From: Kalymmatonema hyalinum WJT4-NPBG1
GTDB lineage: Bacteria; Cyanobacteriota; Cyanobacteriia; Cyanobacteriales; Nostocaceae
Assembly (NCBI GenBank): GCA_019359075.1
Contig: JAHHIB010000010.1
Span: 60,272 to 124,271, forward strand
Direction of reading: 5' to 3'
DNA length: 64,000 nucleotides
Below, one piece after another: positions 27,238 to 34,747 of this stretch; within the stretch, counting starts at the first letter, position 1, and each line of letters opens with the position of its first letter. The notes below the pieces were generated by a model. The model had not been told where the DNA came from and searched no databases. It saw only the letters and a list, made by a program, of their open reading frames with translations. The position numbers were made by a program, and so were the translations under genes.

Positions 27238-27861
27238 ATGTACCTTCCGTATGAAGAACCAAATCATAACACTCCATCTACCGGAGGAAAAGAATCTAAA
27301 TCACATTCAAAAAGTGAGCAGTTGCAACCTGAGTCCAAGGTTGCTCTAATGCAAGCTGTCATTGAAAGCTTTTTAGATGGAATTTTGATACTGAGTACTG
27401 AACGTGAGTTGCTCCATGCTAATGAATGCGGTCGTCGAATTTGCCAACAAATCCCAAGGGGAAGTTCTCCTGATGCTATACCAGAGGAAATTTGGCGCGT
27501 TTGTGAGTCTTTGATTGACAGCCGCGAATTATTTCCTGGCGAAAAAATTTTGCTCGAGTCCGAATTAGAAACCGATAGAGGTGTAGAATTACGTATTCGG
27601 GCGAGATGGTTGCCACTAACTACAGGTGAGCAGAACTTTGTGTTAGTCATTTTGGAAGACCGCAATCAGACGAGCCAAACTATGACGTTGTTCGATACCA
27701 AAAAGTATGGTCTGACTAATCGCGAGGCTGAAGTTTGGTTACTGCGTCGCGCTAACCTTTCATATAAGGAGATTGCACAGCAGCTTTACATTACTATCAA
27801 CACCGTTAAAAAGCACTTAAAGAACATTTACGCTAAGCAACAAGAAATGCTGTGGTCATAA
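27238..27861 (+). CDS. LuxR-type regulator with PAS-like domain
   Basis: 207 residues. A PAS-like sensor (VALMQAVIESFLDGILILSTERELLHANECGRRICQQI) is followed by a C-terminal LuxR-type HTH (YGLTNREAEVWLLRRANLSYKEIAQQLYITINTVKKHLKNIYAK). No receiver domain, so the signal is likely sensed by the N-terminal part. The ATG at 27238 has a good ribosome site (AAAGGAG, 7 nt away); a GTG at 27211 would precede that site. Target genes unknown; cofG follows. Confidence 0.9.
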   Translation: MYLPYEEPNHNTPSTGGKESKSHSKSEQLQPESKVALMQAVIESFLDGILILSTERELLHANECGRRICQQIPRGSSPDAIPEEIWRVCESLIDSRELFPGEKILLESELETDRGVELRIRARWLPLTTGEQNFVLVILEDRNQTSQTMTLFDTKKYGLTNREAEVWLLRRANLSYKEIAQQLYITINTVKKHLKNIYAKQQEMLWS

Positions 27862-27939
27862 CAGGTAGCAGTGGCATATTGGGAGACACGGGTATAAGCA
27901 AACATACTAACTGACAGGTCCTAACTCCGAACTCCCAAT

Positions 27940-29010
27940 ATGCCAACTTCTCATTCCCCAATTGTTACCTACAGCCCTGCTTACACAATCGTTCCGACTT
28001 ACGAGTGCTTCAATCGCTGTGCCTACTGTAACTTTCGCACAGACCCAGGCAAAAGCCCCTGGATGACAATCTCAGAAGCAGAAACACTTTTAAAACCACT
28101 TCACAGCCAAGACGTTTGTGAAATCTTAATACTTAGTGGCGAGGTGCATCCCCATTCCCCACAACGTCAGGCGTGGTTTCAGCGGATTTATGATTTGTGT
28201 GAATTAGCTCTGGCAATGGGATTTCTACCACATACCAATGCGGGACCGCTGAGTTTTGAGGAAATGCAACAACTCAAGAAAGTTAACGTTTCAATGGGGC
28301 TGATGTTGGAACAGTTAACGCCAGAATTATTAAAGACGGTGCATAAACACGCACCGAGTAAGTTATCAGAAGTGCGTCTACAACAATTACAGTGGGCAGG
28401 AGAATTAAAAATACCATTTACCACTGGGTTACTCTTAGGAATTGGCGAAACAGAAGACGATTGGTGGGAAACTTTAGAAGCAATATCCCAAATTCATCAA
28501 CGTTACCATCACATTCAAGAAGTTATCCTGCAACCCCACAGCCCAGGAAATCAGCAAACTTTTGACGCTCCACCCTTTGATCCCCATCAACTGCCAAGAG
28601 TGATTTCTCAGGCACGTCAAATTTTACCACCAGATATTACAATACAAATTCCGCCGAATTTAATAAAAGATGCCAAATGGTTACTCGCTTGTATAGAAGC
28701 AGGTGCGAGAGATTTAGGCGGAATTGGACCAAAAGATGAAGTCAATCCTGATTATCCTCATCCTGATTATCAGGCATTGCAAGAAATATTAGAGCCTGCG
28801 GGATGGGAACTCGTTCCGCGTTTGCCAGTTTATCCCCAGTTTGATGATTGGTTCTCGGAGGAATTGCAAACAGCTGTTAGGCGATGGCGAAGAACCTCAC
28901 CCCCAACCCCTCTCCTGCAAGGAGAGGGGAGTAAGAATAATCCCTCGTTCCCAGGCTCAGCCTGGGAATGCCATACAGGAGGCTCAGCCTCTAAGAGTGC
29001 TGCTGAGTAA
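27940..29010 (+). CDS. cofG: FO synthase subunit CofG with repeat-derived tail
   Basis: 356-residue radical SAM enzyme; with CofH it makes 7,8-didemethyl-8-hydroxy-5-deazariboflavin (FO), the deazaflavin antenna used by some DNA photolyases. The cluster motif is YECFNRCAYCNF (C23, C27, C30). The canonical domain ends near VRRW at about residue 317. The remaining 39 residues (beginning RRTSPPTPLLQGEGSKNN) come from dispersed repeat DNA at 28890-29010, so the original stop codon seems to be lost or overrun. cofH was not seen in this window. Confidence 0.92.
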   Translation: MPTSHSPIVTYSPAYTIVPTYECFNRCAYCNFRTDPGKSPWMTISEAETLLKPLHSQDVCEILILSGEVHPHSPQRQAWFQRIYDLCELALAMGFLPHTNAGPLSFEEMQQLKKVNVSMGLMLEQLTPELLKTVHKHAPSKLSEVRLQQLQWAGELKIPFTTGLLLGIGETEDDWWETLEAISQIHQRYHHIQEVILQPHSPGNQQTFDAPPFDPHQLPRVISQARQILPPDITIQIPPNLIKDAKWLLACIEAGARDLGGIGPKDEVNPDYPHPDYQALQEILEPAGWELVPRLPVYPQFDDWFSEELQTAVRRWRRTSPPTPLLQGEGSKNNPSFPGSAWECHTGGSASKSAAE

Positions 29011-29190
29011 ACCAGGCAGAACCTCACCAGGTGCCCCTCTCCTACAAGCACAAGCGAGTACCCTCGTTCCCAGGCTGAGCCTGGGAATGCCATATAGGAG
29101 GCTCAGCCTCTAACAGTGCTGCTGCGTAAACGAGGCAGAGCCTCTATAAACTGCGTTCCCAGCCTGAGACTGGGAACGAGAGAAAATTTT
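28890..29190. repeat. Block of dispersed palindromic repeats at the 3' end of cofG
   Basis: Holds an inverted CCCCTCTCCTGCAAGGAGAGGGG near 28910-28928 and three copies of a TTCCCAGG/CCTGGGAA palindrome at about 28947, 29066 and 29156. A further two relatives lie at 58317-58342 and 58961-58985. The middle parts share GAGGCTCAGCCTCTAA. The block overlaps the end of cofG. Confidence 0.75.
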
Positions 29191-29217
29191 CACTTTTCCT
29201 GTTAGTTGTTTCGCGCA

Positions 29218-29460
29218 CGAGTGTTTGATACTCACGCACGAGTGTTTGATACTCACGCACTAGTGTTTAGGACTCGTGGACGAGTGTTTGATACTCGCGA
29301 ACGAGTGTTTAGGACTCGTGGACGAGTGTTTGATACTCGCGAACGAGTGTTTAGGACTCGTGGACGAGTGTTTGAGGCTCACGCACGAGTGTTTGAGACT
29401 CACGCACGAGTGTTTGAGACTCACGCACGAGTGTTTGATATTCACGCACGAGTGTCAGAG
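29218..29460. repeat. 21-bp tandem repeat array (12 units)
   Basis: Twelve units of 21 bp each, starting CGAGTGTTT (the third starts CTAGTGTTT, the last is partial, CGAGTGTCAG). Each unit contains GAGT and ACTC around a 7-nt core, a small inverted repeat. Unit types alternate: ...TGATACTCACGCA, ...AGGACTCGTGGA, ...TGATACTCGCGAA and ...TGAGACTCACGCA. As 21 is a multiple of three, frames are open on both strands and read as degenerate 7-residue repeats (RVFDTHA on the plus strand). There are no unique spacers, so it is not a CRISPR. Confidence 0.9.
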
Positions 29461-29472
29461 CTTATCTGGCTC

Positions 29473-29506
29473 GTAGTAAGCGCTTTAGCGCTAAAGCACT
29501 TACTAC
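29473..29506. repeat. 34-bp near-perfect palindrome
   Basis: GTAGTAAGCGCTTTAGC pairs with GCTAAAGCACTTACTAC with one mismatch and no loop. It follows the tandem array and precedes the ATPase gene by 43 nt. Related to the GGACTT/AAGTCC repeats at 6280 and 22705 (shared CTTACTACAAA end). It may function as a terminator of upstream transcription or an operator (inferred). Confidence 0.6.
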
Positions 29507-29548
29507 AAACTAGACTTAGTATGAGAAACATTGCAATATTTCTTACCT

Positions 29549-30874
29549 ATGCTTGATAGTCAAGAATTACTCACAAATCTATACAACGCCTTTAACCCAT
29601 TTGAACCCTTACCCGCAGGTGATCCAAAATATGTAGACTGTCGGGATGTGCGGGGAGATGCGGATATTTTCAATGAGTTAGGAAATCGGATGCGATTGGC
29701 AAAGAGTAATACTTGCCAATTGTATTCTGGGCATCGGGGTGCGGGGAAATCTACGGAACTACTTAGGTTAAAACAATATTTAGAAAATCGGCAATTTTAT
29801 GTCGTGTATTTTGCCGCTGATGAAGAGGATATCGACTCAGAAGATGCCCAGTATACAGATATTCTCCTCGCCTGTACCCGCCGATTGCTCAAAGATTTAC
29901 AAAAAATTGCCAATCCTCAACCAATATTAAATTGGCTCAAAGAACGCTGGCAAGATTTGAAAGATTTGGCGCAAACTCCAATGGAGTTTGAAGGCATGGA
30001 AGTAGAATCACAACTTTCGCAGTTTGCCAAGCTGACAGCCAATTTAAGAGCAGTTCCCGAACTACGCCAGCAGATTCGCCAAAAAGTCAATCCCCACACT
30101 GTCACCTTAATTAAGGTGTTGAATGAGTTTCTCGCGGATGCAAAAAAGCACCTACCAAACGGCTACACTCAACTGGCAGTTATTGTAGATAATTTAGACC
30201 GGATGGTGTTAGTTAAAGATGGAGACAACACCAACTATGAGGAAGTTTTTTTAGATCGCAGCGAACAACTCAAAGCTTTAGATTGCCATTTGGTTTATAC
30301 TGCTCCCATTTCTATGCTGTATTCTAAACGGGCAACAGACATCAGGGATATTTACGGTGAATGCTTGATTTTGCCGATGATTATGGTCAAAACTCACAAA
30401 GGGGAAACTTATCAACCAGGAGTCAATAAAGTTAAAGAAGTCATTAAGAAGCGAGTGCGGGAAATTGCACCGGAACTATCACTAGAAAATGAAATTTTTG
30501 ACAGTCCACAAACCTTGGAAAGACTCTGTTTACTGAGTGGAGGTCATGTCAGAAATTTGCTATTGTTAACTCAAGATGCCATTGGACGTACAGAAGAGTT
30601 ACCAATTACTGAAAAAGAGGTGCGACGAGCAATCACTCAAGCCAGAGATACCTATCGCCGCGCTGTCGAAAATCATCAATGGAGTCTGTTAGCAGAAGTC
30701 TCCCATTCTAAGCGCATCATTAATGATGACCAGTATCGCAGTTTGATGTATAACCGTTGTCTTTTGGAATATCGCTACTTGGATGATGATGGAGAGATGC
30801 AGCGTTGGTATGATATTCATCCATTGATTCAAGGAATTTCAGAATTTAAAGAAGCTGTGGCGAAACTTCCATGA
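29549..30874 (+). CDS. AAA-type P-loop ATPase, first gene of an ATPase/TPR pair
   Basis: 441 residues. Walker A is GHRGAGKST at 61-69 and Walker B is LAVIVDNLD near 209-217. A C-terminal sensor-2-like region reads CLLSGGHVRNLLLLTQDAI, as in Orc/Cdc6-like and STAND-like ATPases; the rest is winged-helix-like (YRSLMYNRCLLEYRYLDDDGEMQRWYDIHPLIQGI). The ATG at 29549 is preferred over a TTG at 29531. Stop TGA and the next gene's ATG overlap (ATGA), so translation is coupled. The neighbour is a TPR protein with a non-TPR N-terminal domain. A signalling or defence role is possible but not shown. Confidence 0.85.
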   Translation: MLDSQELLTNLYNAFNPFEPLPAGDPKYVDCRDVRGDADIFNELGNRMRLAKSNTCQLYSGHRGAGKSTELLRLKQYLENRQFYVVYFAADEEDIDSEDAQYTDILLACTRRLLKDLQKIANPQPILNWLKERWQDLKDLAQTPMEFEGMEVESQLSQFAKLTANLRAVPELRQQIRQKVNPHTVTLIKVLNEFLADAKKHLPNGYTQLAVIVDNLDRMVLVKDGDNTNYEEVFLDRSEQLKALDCHLVYTAPISMLYSKRATDIRDIYGECLILPMIMVKTHKGETYQPGVNKVKEVIKKRVREIAPELSLENEIFDSPQTLERLCLLSGGHVRNLLLLTQDAIGRTEELPITEKEVRRAITQARDTYRRAVENHQWSLLAEVSHSKRIINDDQYRSLMYNRCLLEYRYLDDDGEMQRWYDIHPLIQGISEFKEAVAKLP

Positions 30875-32826
30875 ACCCAAATTTAAGTGATTGGGATGAA
30901 GATTTACCCCCCGAACCAGAAGAAGCTTATCAAGATTTAGTTCGCGCGCTGAAGCGGAAATCAGGATTTGGCTTGTTTTTTGTGCAGTGTACACCTACGG
31001 AAGCAGACCGCTTAATTGTCAAACTTCCGCAAGATATTCCACAGAAAAAGATTGCAGTGCTCCGCTTGGTTGAGGCAATTGATAATTTATATCAGCGAGT
31101 AGCTGAGTTTGTGAAAGACAAGCAAGTTGATATTTTATTGATTAAAGGTCTGGAATATTCTTTATACAAGTATGAACAAAGAACTTTTGGTGAAATTACA
31201 GAAGGACAATTTAGTAATTTAACTCGTGTGCCGCCAATTTTAAATCACTTAAACCAACAGCGAGAACGGTTTAGAGATGATTTTCCAATTTGCTTTGTTT
31301 TTCTCTTGCGGTCATTTTCCATAAACTATTTAATTCACCGTTCTCCTGATTTTTTTGATTGGCGTTCTGGGGTATTTGAATTACCGACAACGCCAAAAGT
31401 GCTAGAACAAGAAACATCTCGTTTGCTGCTGGAAGGGGATTATGAAAAATATTTGAAACTCAGCCTGGAAAAAAAGATAGAGAAAGTCCTTGAAATCCAA
31501 GACGTTTTAGCAGCAAAACATCAAACAGAGAATAGTCAGGTAATCTTACTACTTGAACTTGGAAATTTATTAGTCGCTGCTGAGGAATATGAAGCAGCCA
31601 TCACTTCTTACAACCAAGCTGTGAAATGTCAACCAGACTTACATGAGGCTTGGTATAACCGGGGAATTGCGCTGGATAATTTAGGACGATACGAAGAAGC
31701 AATAGCATCGTATGACCAAGCTGTGAAATTTCAACCAGACGACCACGAAGCTTGGAACAGCCGGGGCTATGCGCTGCGGAATTTAGGACGATACGAAGAA
31801 GCAATAGCATCTTACGACCAAGCACTGAAAATTAAATCAGACTACCACGAAGCTTGGTACAACCAGGGCTATGCGCTGGGGAATTTAGAACGATACGAAG
31901 AAGCAATAGCATCTTATAAGCAAGCTGTGAAATTTCAACCAGACTATCACGAAGCTTGGTACAGTCTTGCTACTGCACTTGATGATTTAGGACGATACGA
32001 AGAAGCAATAGCATCTTACGATAAAGCACTGAAAATTAAACCAGACTACCATCGGGCTTGGTACAACCGGAGCATTGCGCTGTATGATCTAGGAAGATAC
32101 GAAGAAGCGATCACTGTTGACGATCAAGCTTGGAACAACTGGGTTATTGCGGTGCGGGATTTAAGATCCCACCAAGTAGCAATAGCATCTTGTCAAGCTG
32201 TAAAAATTAAACCAGACTTACATGAGGCTTGGAACAATCGGGGTATTGTGCTGGGGAATTTAGGACGCCACCAGGAAGCAATAATATTCTACGACCAAGC
32301 TGTGAAAAGTAAACCAGACGACCACAAAGCTTGGAACAACCGGGGTATTGCGCTGAAGAATTTAGGACGCCACCAAGAAGCAATAAGATCTTACGACCAA
32401 GCACTCAAAATTAAACCAGATGAACATGAGGCTTGGAACAACCGAGGCATTGCCTTGTGGTATTTGGGATGCAACGAAGAAGCAATAGCATCTTACGACC
32501 AAGCACTCAAAATTAAACCAGATAAACATGAGGCTTGGTATAACCGGGGCATTGCCCTGCGGCATTTAGGACGATACACCGAAGCAATAGAATCTTACGA
32601 CCAAGCACTCAAAATTAAACCAGATAAATATGAGGCTTGGTACAACAAATCTCGTTGTTATATCCTTCAAGGTAACATTGAACAAGCAATTGAAAACCTC
32701 GAAAAAGCAATTCATCTTAATCGTGTTAAATGCCAGGATTGGGCAAAAAATGAATCAGATTTTAATAGTATTCGTGAAGATGAGCGCTTTGTGGCATTGG
32801 TTCCACGACAGCACACAGGCGATTAA
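30871..32826 (+). CDS. TPR protein coupled to the ATPase
   Basis: 651 residues. The first 215 are a non-TPR domain without a P-loop (DLVRALKRKSGFGLFFVQCTPTEADRL, later DFFDWRSGVFELP), then eleven to twelve 34-residue TPRs such as RYEEAIASYDQALKIKPDYHEAWYNRGIAL. The encoding DNA is a near-identical 102-bp repeat from about 31580 to 32650, with one shortened unit around 32105-32215, indicating ongoing expansion by slippage or recombination. TPRs of this kind mediate protein binding. The N-terminal domain may contact the ATPase (inferred). The 3' end has a weaker C-terminal motif (DERFVALVPR). Confidence 0.88.
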   Translation: MNPNLSDWDEDLPPEPEEAYQDLVRALKRKSGFGLFFVQCTPTEADRLIVKLPQDIPQKKIAVLRLVEAIDNLYQRVAEFVKDKQVDILLIKGLEYSLYKYEQRTFGEITEGQFSNLTRVPPILNHLNQQRERFRDDFPICFVFLLRSFSINYLIHRSPDFFDWRSGVFELPTTPKVLEQETSRLLLEGDYEKYLKLSLEKKIEKVLEIQDVLAAKHQTENSQVILLLELGNLLVAAEEYEAAITSYNQAVKCQPDLHEAWYNRGIALDNLGRYEEAIASYDQAVKFQPDDHEAWNSRGYALRNLGRYEEAIASYDQALKIKSDYHEAWYNQGYALGNLERYEEAIASYKQAVKFQPDYHEAWYSLATALDDLGRYEEAIASYDKALKIKPDYHRAWYNRSIALYDLGRYEEAITVDDQAWNNWVIAVRDLRSHQVAIASCQAVKIKPDLHEAWNNRGIVLGNLGRHQEAIIFYDQAVKSKPDDHKAWNNRGIALKNLGRHQEAIRSYDQALKIKPDEHEAWNNRGIALWYLGCNEEAIASYDQALKIKPDKHEAWYNRGIALRHLGRYTEAIESYDQALKIKPDKYEAWYNKSRCYILQGNIEQAIENLEKAIHLNRVKCQDWAKNESDFNSIREDERFVALVPRQHTGD

Positions 32827-32939
32827 TTAAAGTTATTTTAGAAGTACGATGTTGCTCACCATAATGCAATACGGTTGAAATAAGCCCACAGGCACACATC
32901 CTGGAGCTATAAAGTAAAGTCAAGAATATCTCACATAAT

Positions 32940-33194
32940 ATGTCATTACAACTGAAAATTGACTACCCAGAAACTCTACCAGACGCCCTGCAACAGACTC
33001 GAAAACAGTTTGAACAAGAAGCCAAAATGGCAATGGCGGTGAAGCTGTTTGAAATGAAACGCATTTCCTCAGGCGTAGCAGCACAATTAGCAGGCATAGA
33101 TCGAGTTTCTTTCTTGCTCAATTTGTATCGTTACGGAGTCCCAATGATTGATTTAACAGAAGAGGAACTGCTTACCGATTTAGAGAATGCCTGA
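32940..33194 (+). CDS. UPF0175-family protein (antitoxin-like)
   Basis: 84 residues matching UPF0175: LKIDYPETLPDALQQTRKQFEQEAKMAMAVKLFEMKRISSGVAAQLAGIDRVSFLLNLYRYGVP. The ribbon-like start and HTH-like segment are those of an antitoxin-type DNA-binding protein. In many cyanobacteria UPF0175 is followed by a PIN-like DUF3368 toxin; here it is not, and 43 bp later the DUF2281/MazF pair begins. So it is an orphan, or regulates the neighbouring pair. Confidence 0.88.
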   Translation: MSLQLKIDYPETLPDALQQTRKQFEQEAKMAMAVKLFEMKRISSGVAAQLAGIDRVSFLLNLYRYGVPMIDLTEEELLTDLENA

Positions 33195-33237
33195 TACAGA
33201 TAGAATAGTTAATTTATTTTTATGGAGGTAAACTTGG

Positions 33238-33576
33238 ATGTCAGAAACAATCAATATCGAACAAGCAGTATTAAATAATCTGCGGATACTCCCAAACGAA
33301 AAACAAAAGGAAGTACTGGATTTTGTAGAATTTCTAGTACAAAAAGCAGGTAACTTAAAGCAGGTAAGCAGCGAAGATTCAGATTCTAGTATTTCATCAA
33401 TAACCCAGGAGAAAAAACAGTTATCTCTGCAAGAAATTGCTAGACTTCCTGTGGAGGAACGTCACAAACTACTAGCACCTTATATAGCTGCAACAACTGA
33501 AGATTTTTTAAAAGACCCAGCATTGACAGAGTTTTCTGTTTTGGATGGGGAAGACTGGGAAACTGAAAATGACTAA
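33238..33576 (+). CDS. DUF2281 protein, likely antitoxin of the MazF partner
   Basis: 112 residues. The first 36 residues (EQAVLNNLRILPNEKQKEVLDFVEFLVQKA) fit the DUF2281 helix pair found in antitoxin-like proteins. A flexible acidic middle (SSEDSDSSISSI) and a second helical region (ARLPVEERHKLLAPYIAATTEDFL) follow. The stop lies 8 nt inside the next gene, an overlap typical of toxin-antitoxin operons. The ATG has an upstream GGAGG (TATGGAGGTAAAC). Antitoxin role inferred from context. Confidence 0.75.
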   Translation: MSETINIEQAVLNNLRILPNEKQKEVLDFVEFLVQKAGNLKQVSSEDSDSSISSITQEKKQLSLQEIARLPVEERHKLLAPYIAATTEDFLKDPALTEFSVLDGEDWETEND

Positions 33577-33934
33577 TCCCAGACGAGGTGAGATTTGGCT
33601 TATGCAACTTGATCCTACCAGAGGGCAAGAAATTCAGAAAACTCGCCCTGCTGTTGTGATTAGTTCCGAGATATTTAGTGCTATCCCCATGCGGATAATT
33701 ATTCCTGTGGCGACTTGGCAATCTAAATTTCAAAATCGCCCCTTCATGGTTCCAATTCAGCAAACTGATGAAAATGGTTTAGACTCAGATTCAGCAGGTA
33801 ATGTTTTACAAGTTCGTAGTGTAACGACAGAGCGATTTGTCCGGTGTTTGGGAAAAGTGTCTGAAGAGATTCTGCAAGAATTACTAGCAGGTTTAATTAT
33901 CTGTATTGATTATTCTCCCAAGAGCAACAGTTGA
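33569..33934 (+). CDS. MazF/PemK-family mRNA interferase toxin
   Basis: 121 residues of the MazF/PemK fold, a ribosome-independent endoribonuclease. RRGEIWLMQLDPTRGQEIQKTRPAVVIS is the canonical N-terminal core with the conserved Arg of RGEIW and the TRPAVV loop. The ATG at 33569 overlaps the upstream antitoxin-like gene; the longer frame from 33545 would read through it. The target sequence of cleavage cannot be derived. The two genes form a compact toxin-antitoxin unit. Confidence 0.92.
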   Translation: MTNPRRGEIWLMQLDPTRGQEIQKTRPAVVISSEIFSAIPMRIIIPVATWQSKFQNRPFMVPIQQTDENGLDSDSAGNVLQVRSVTTERFVRCLGKVSEEILQELLAGLIICIDYSPKSNS

Positions 33935-33950
33935 CTTATTGCGCTATTAC

Positions 33951-34580
33951 TTAAATCTGTTTCCTCACCCAATGACGAAAATTTCGCGTCATTCCCATCA
34001 CCCCAATTCTTTGACTTTCCTCTAAAAAACGAGAAATTTCAATTAAAGGTAGTTGTGCAAAAGTAGGTGAACTATTACACTGAACATATTCCCCTTGTTG
34101 CAATTGGTAAACGTGCAGCACACCTTCGTCATAGCGCCAAAGTTCAGGAACACCCAAAGAAGCATAAATCTGGAATCGATCCAGAGATGAACTAGTCAAG
34201 TCTACTTCTACCACTAAGTCCGATGGTGGATCATTACTCAAGTCAATTGCTATTTTGTTTCTCACCCGTGCTTCATTCCGGATGTAGTAGCTGCTATCGG
34301 GTTCAGCAGCACGCCGCAAATCTTTACGTTTAAGAGTCGTCGAACCTGTAGGAAAAATTTCTAAATTCAACTCTTCCCCAAGAACAAAAATCAGACGTTC
34401 AATTAATCTGTTCCAATACTCATGAGGCAACAGTGGAGTCATAATTTCCAGCGTACCTCTGTCGTAAGCCATTCGGGACGCTCGGTCATTTCCCATTTCT
34501 GCTAGCATGGTTTCAAAGGTCTGCCAGCTGATGTTTCTTAAGACAACCCTTTGTTCTGAAAAAGTGCGTGTCGTTACCAT
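33951..34580 (-). CDS. Uma2-family (DUF820) putative endonuclease
   Basis: 209 residues of the Uma2/DUF820 family, a PD-(D/E)xK nuclease-like fold that is very abundant in filamentous cyanobacteria. The catalytic pattern is EPDSSYYI followed by PSDLVVEVDLTSSS and LGVPELWRYD. These proteins are widespread, often near mobile DNA; natural role unknown. Convergent with the MazF gene, 16 bp between stop codons. Confidence 0.9.
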   Translation of the reverse strand: MVTTRTFSEQRVVLRNISWQTFETMLAEMGNDRASRMAYDRGTLEIMTPLLPHEYWNRLIERLIFVLGEELNLEIFPTGSTTLKRKDLRRAAEPDSSYYIRNEARVRNKIAIDLSNDPPSDLVVEVDLTSSSLDRFQIYASLGVPELWRYDEGVLHVYQLQQGEYVQCNSSPTFAQLPLIEISRFLEESQRIGVMGMTRNFRHWVRKQI

Positions 34581-34747
34581 TGCTCGATTGGGTACAGGCT
34601 TATACTATAAAAAATAGCGTTCTATAAAAACTTTAAAAGCAGTTAATCAAAACGCATCCTCCCTAAGTAAGAGTTTAGACACAAATAGAGTGTTCTAAAA
34701 TAGAAAGAGCAGGATTCGGGGGACCATTTAACTGGTCATAGGCGCTT

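Noticed and set aside
29218..29460. CRISPR array
   Set aside because: Units are contiguous 21-bp tandem repeats with no unique spacers and no cas genes nearby.
29206..29556. Protein made of RVFDTHA-type heptads
   Set aside because: The frame is open because the repeat is a multiple of three; frames are open on the other strand too, and there is no ribosome site or conserved flank.
31580..32650. Direct repeats as a non-coding array
   Set aside because: The 102-bp repeats encode TPRs in a long open frame.
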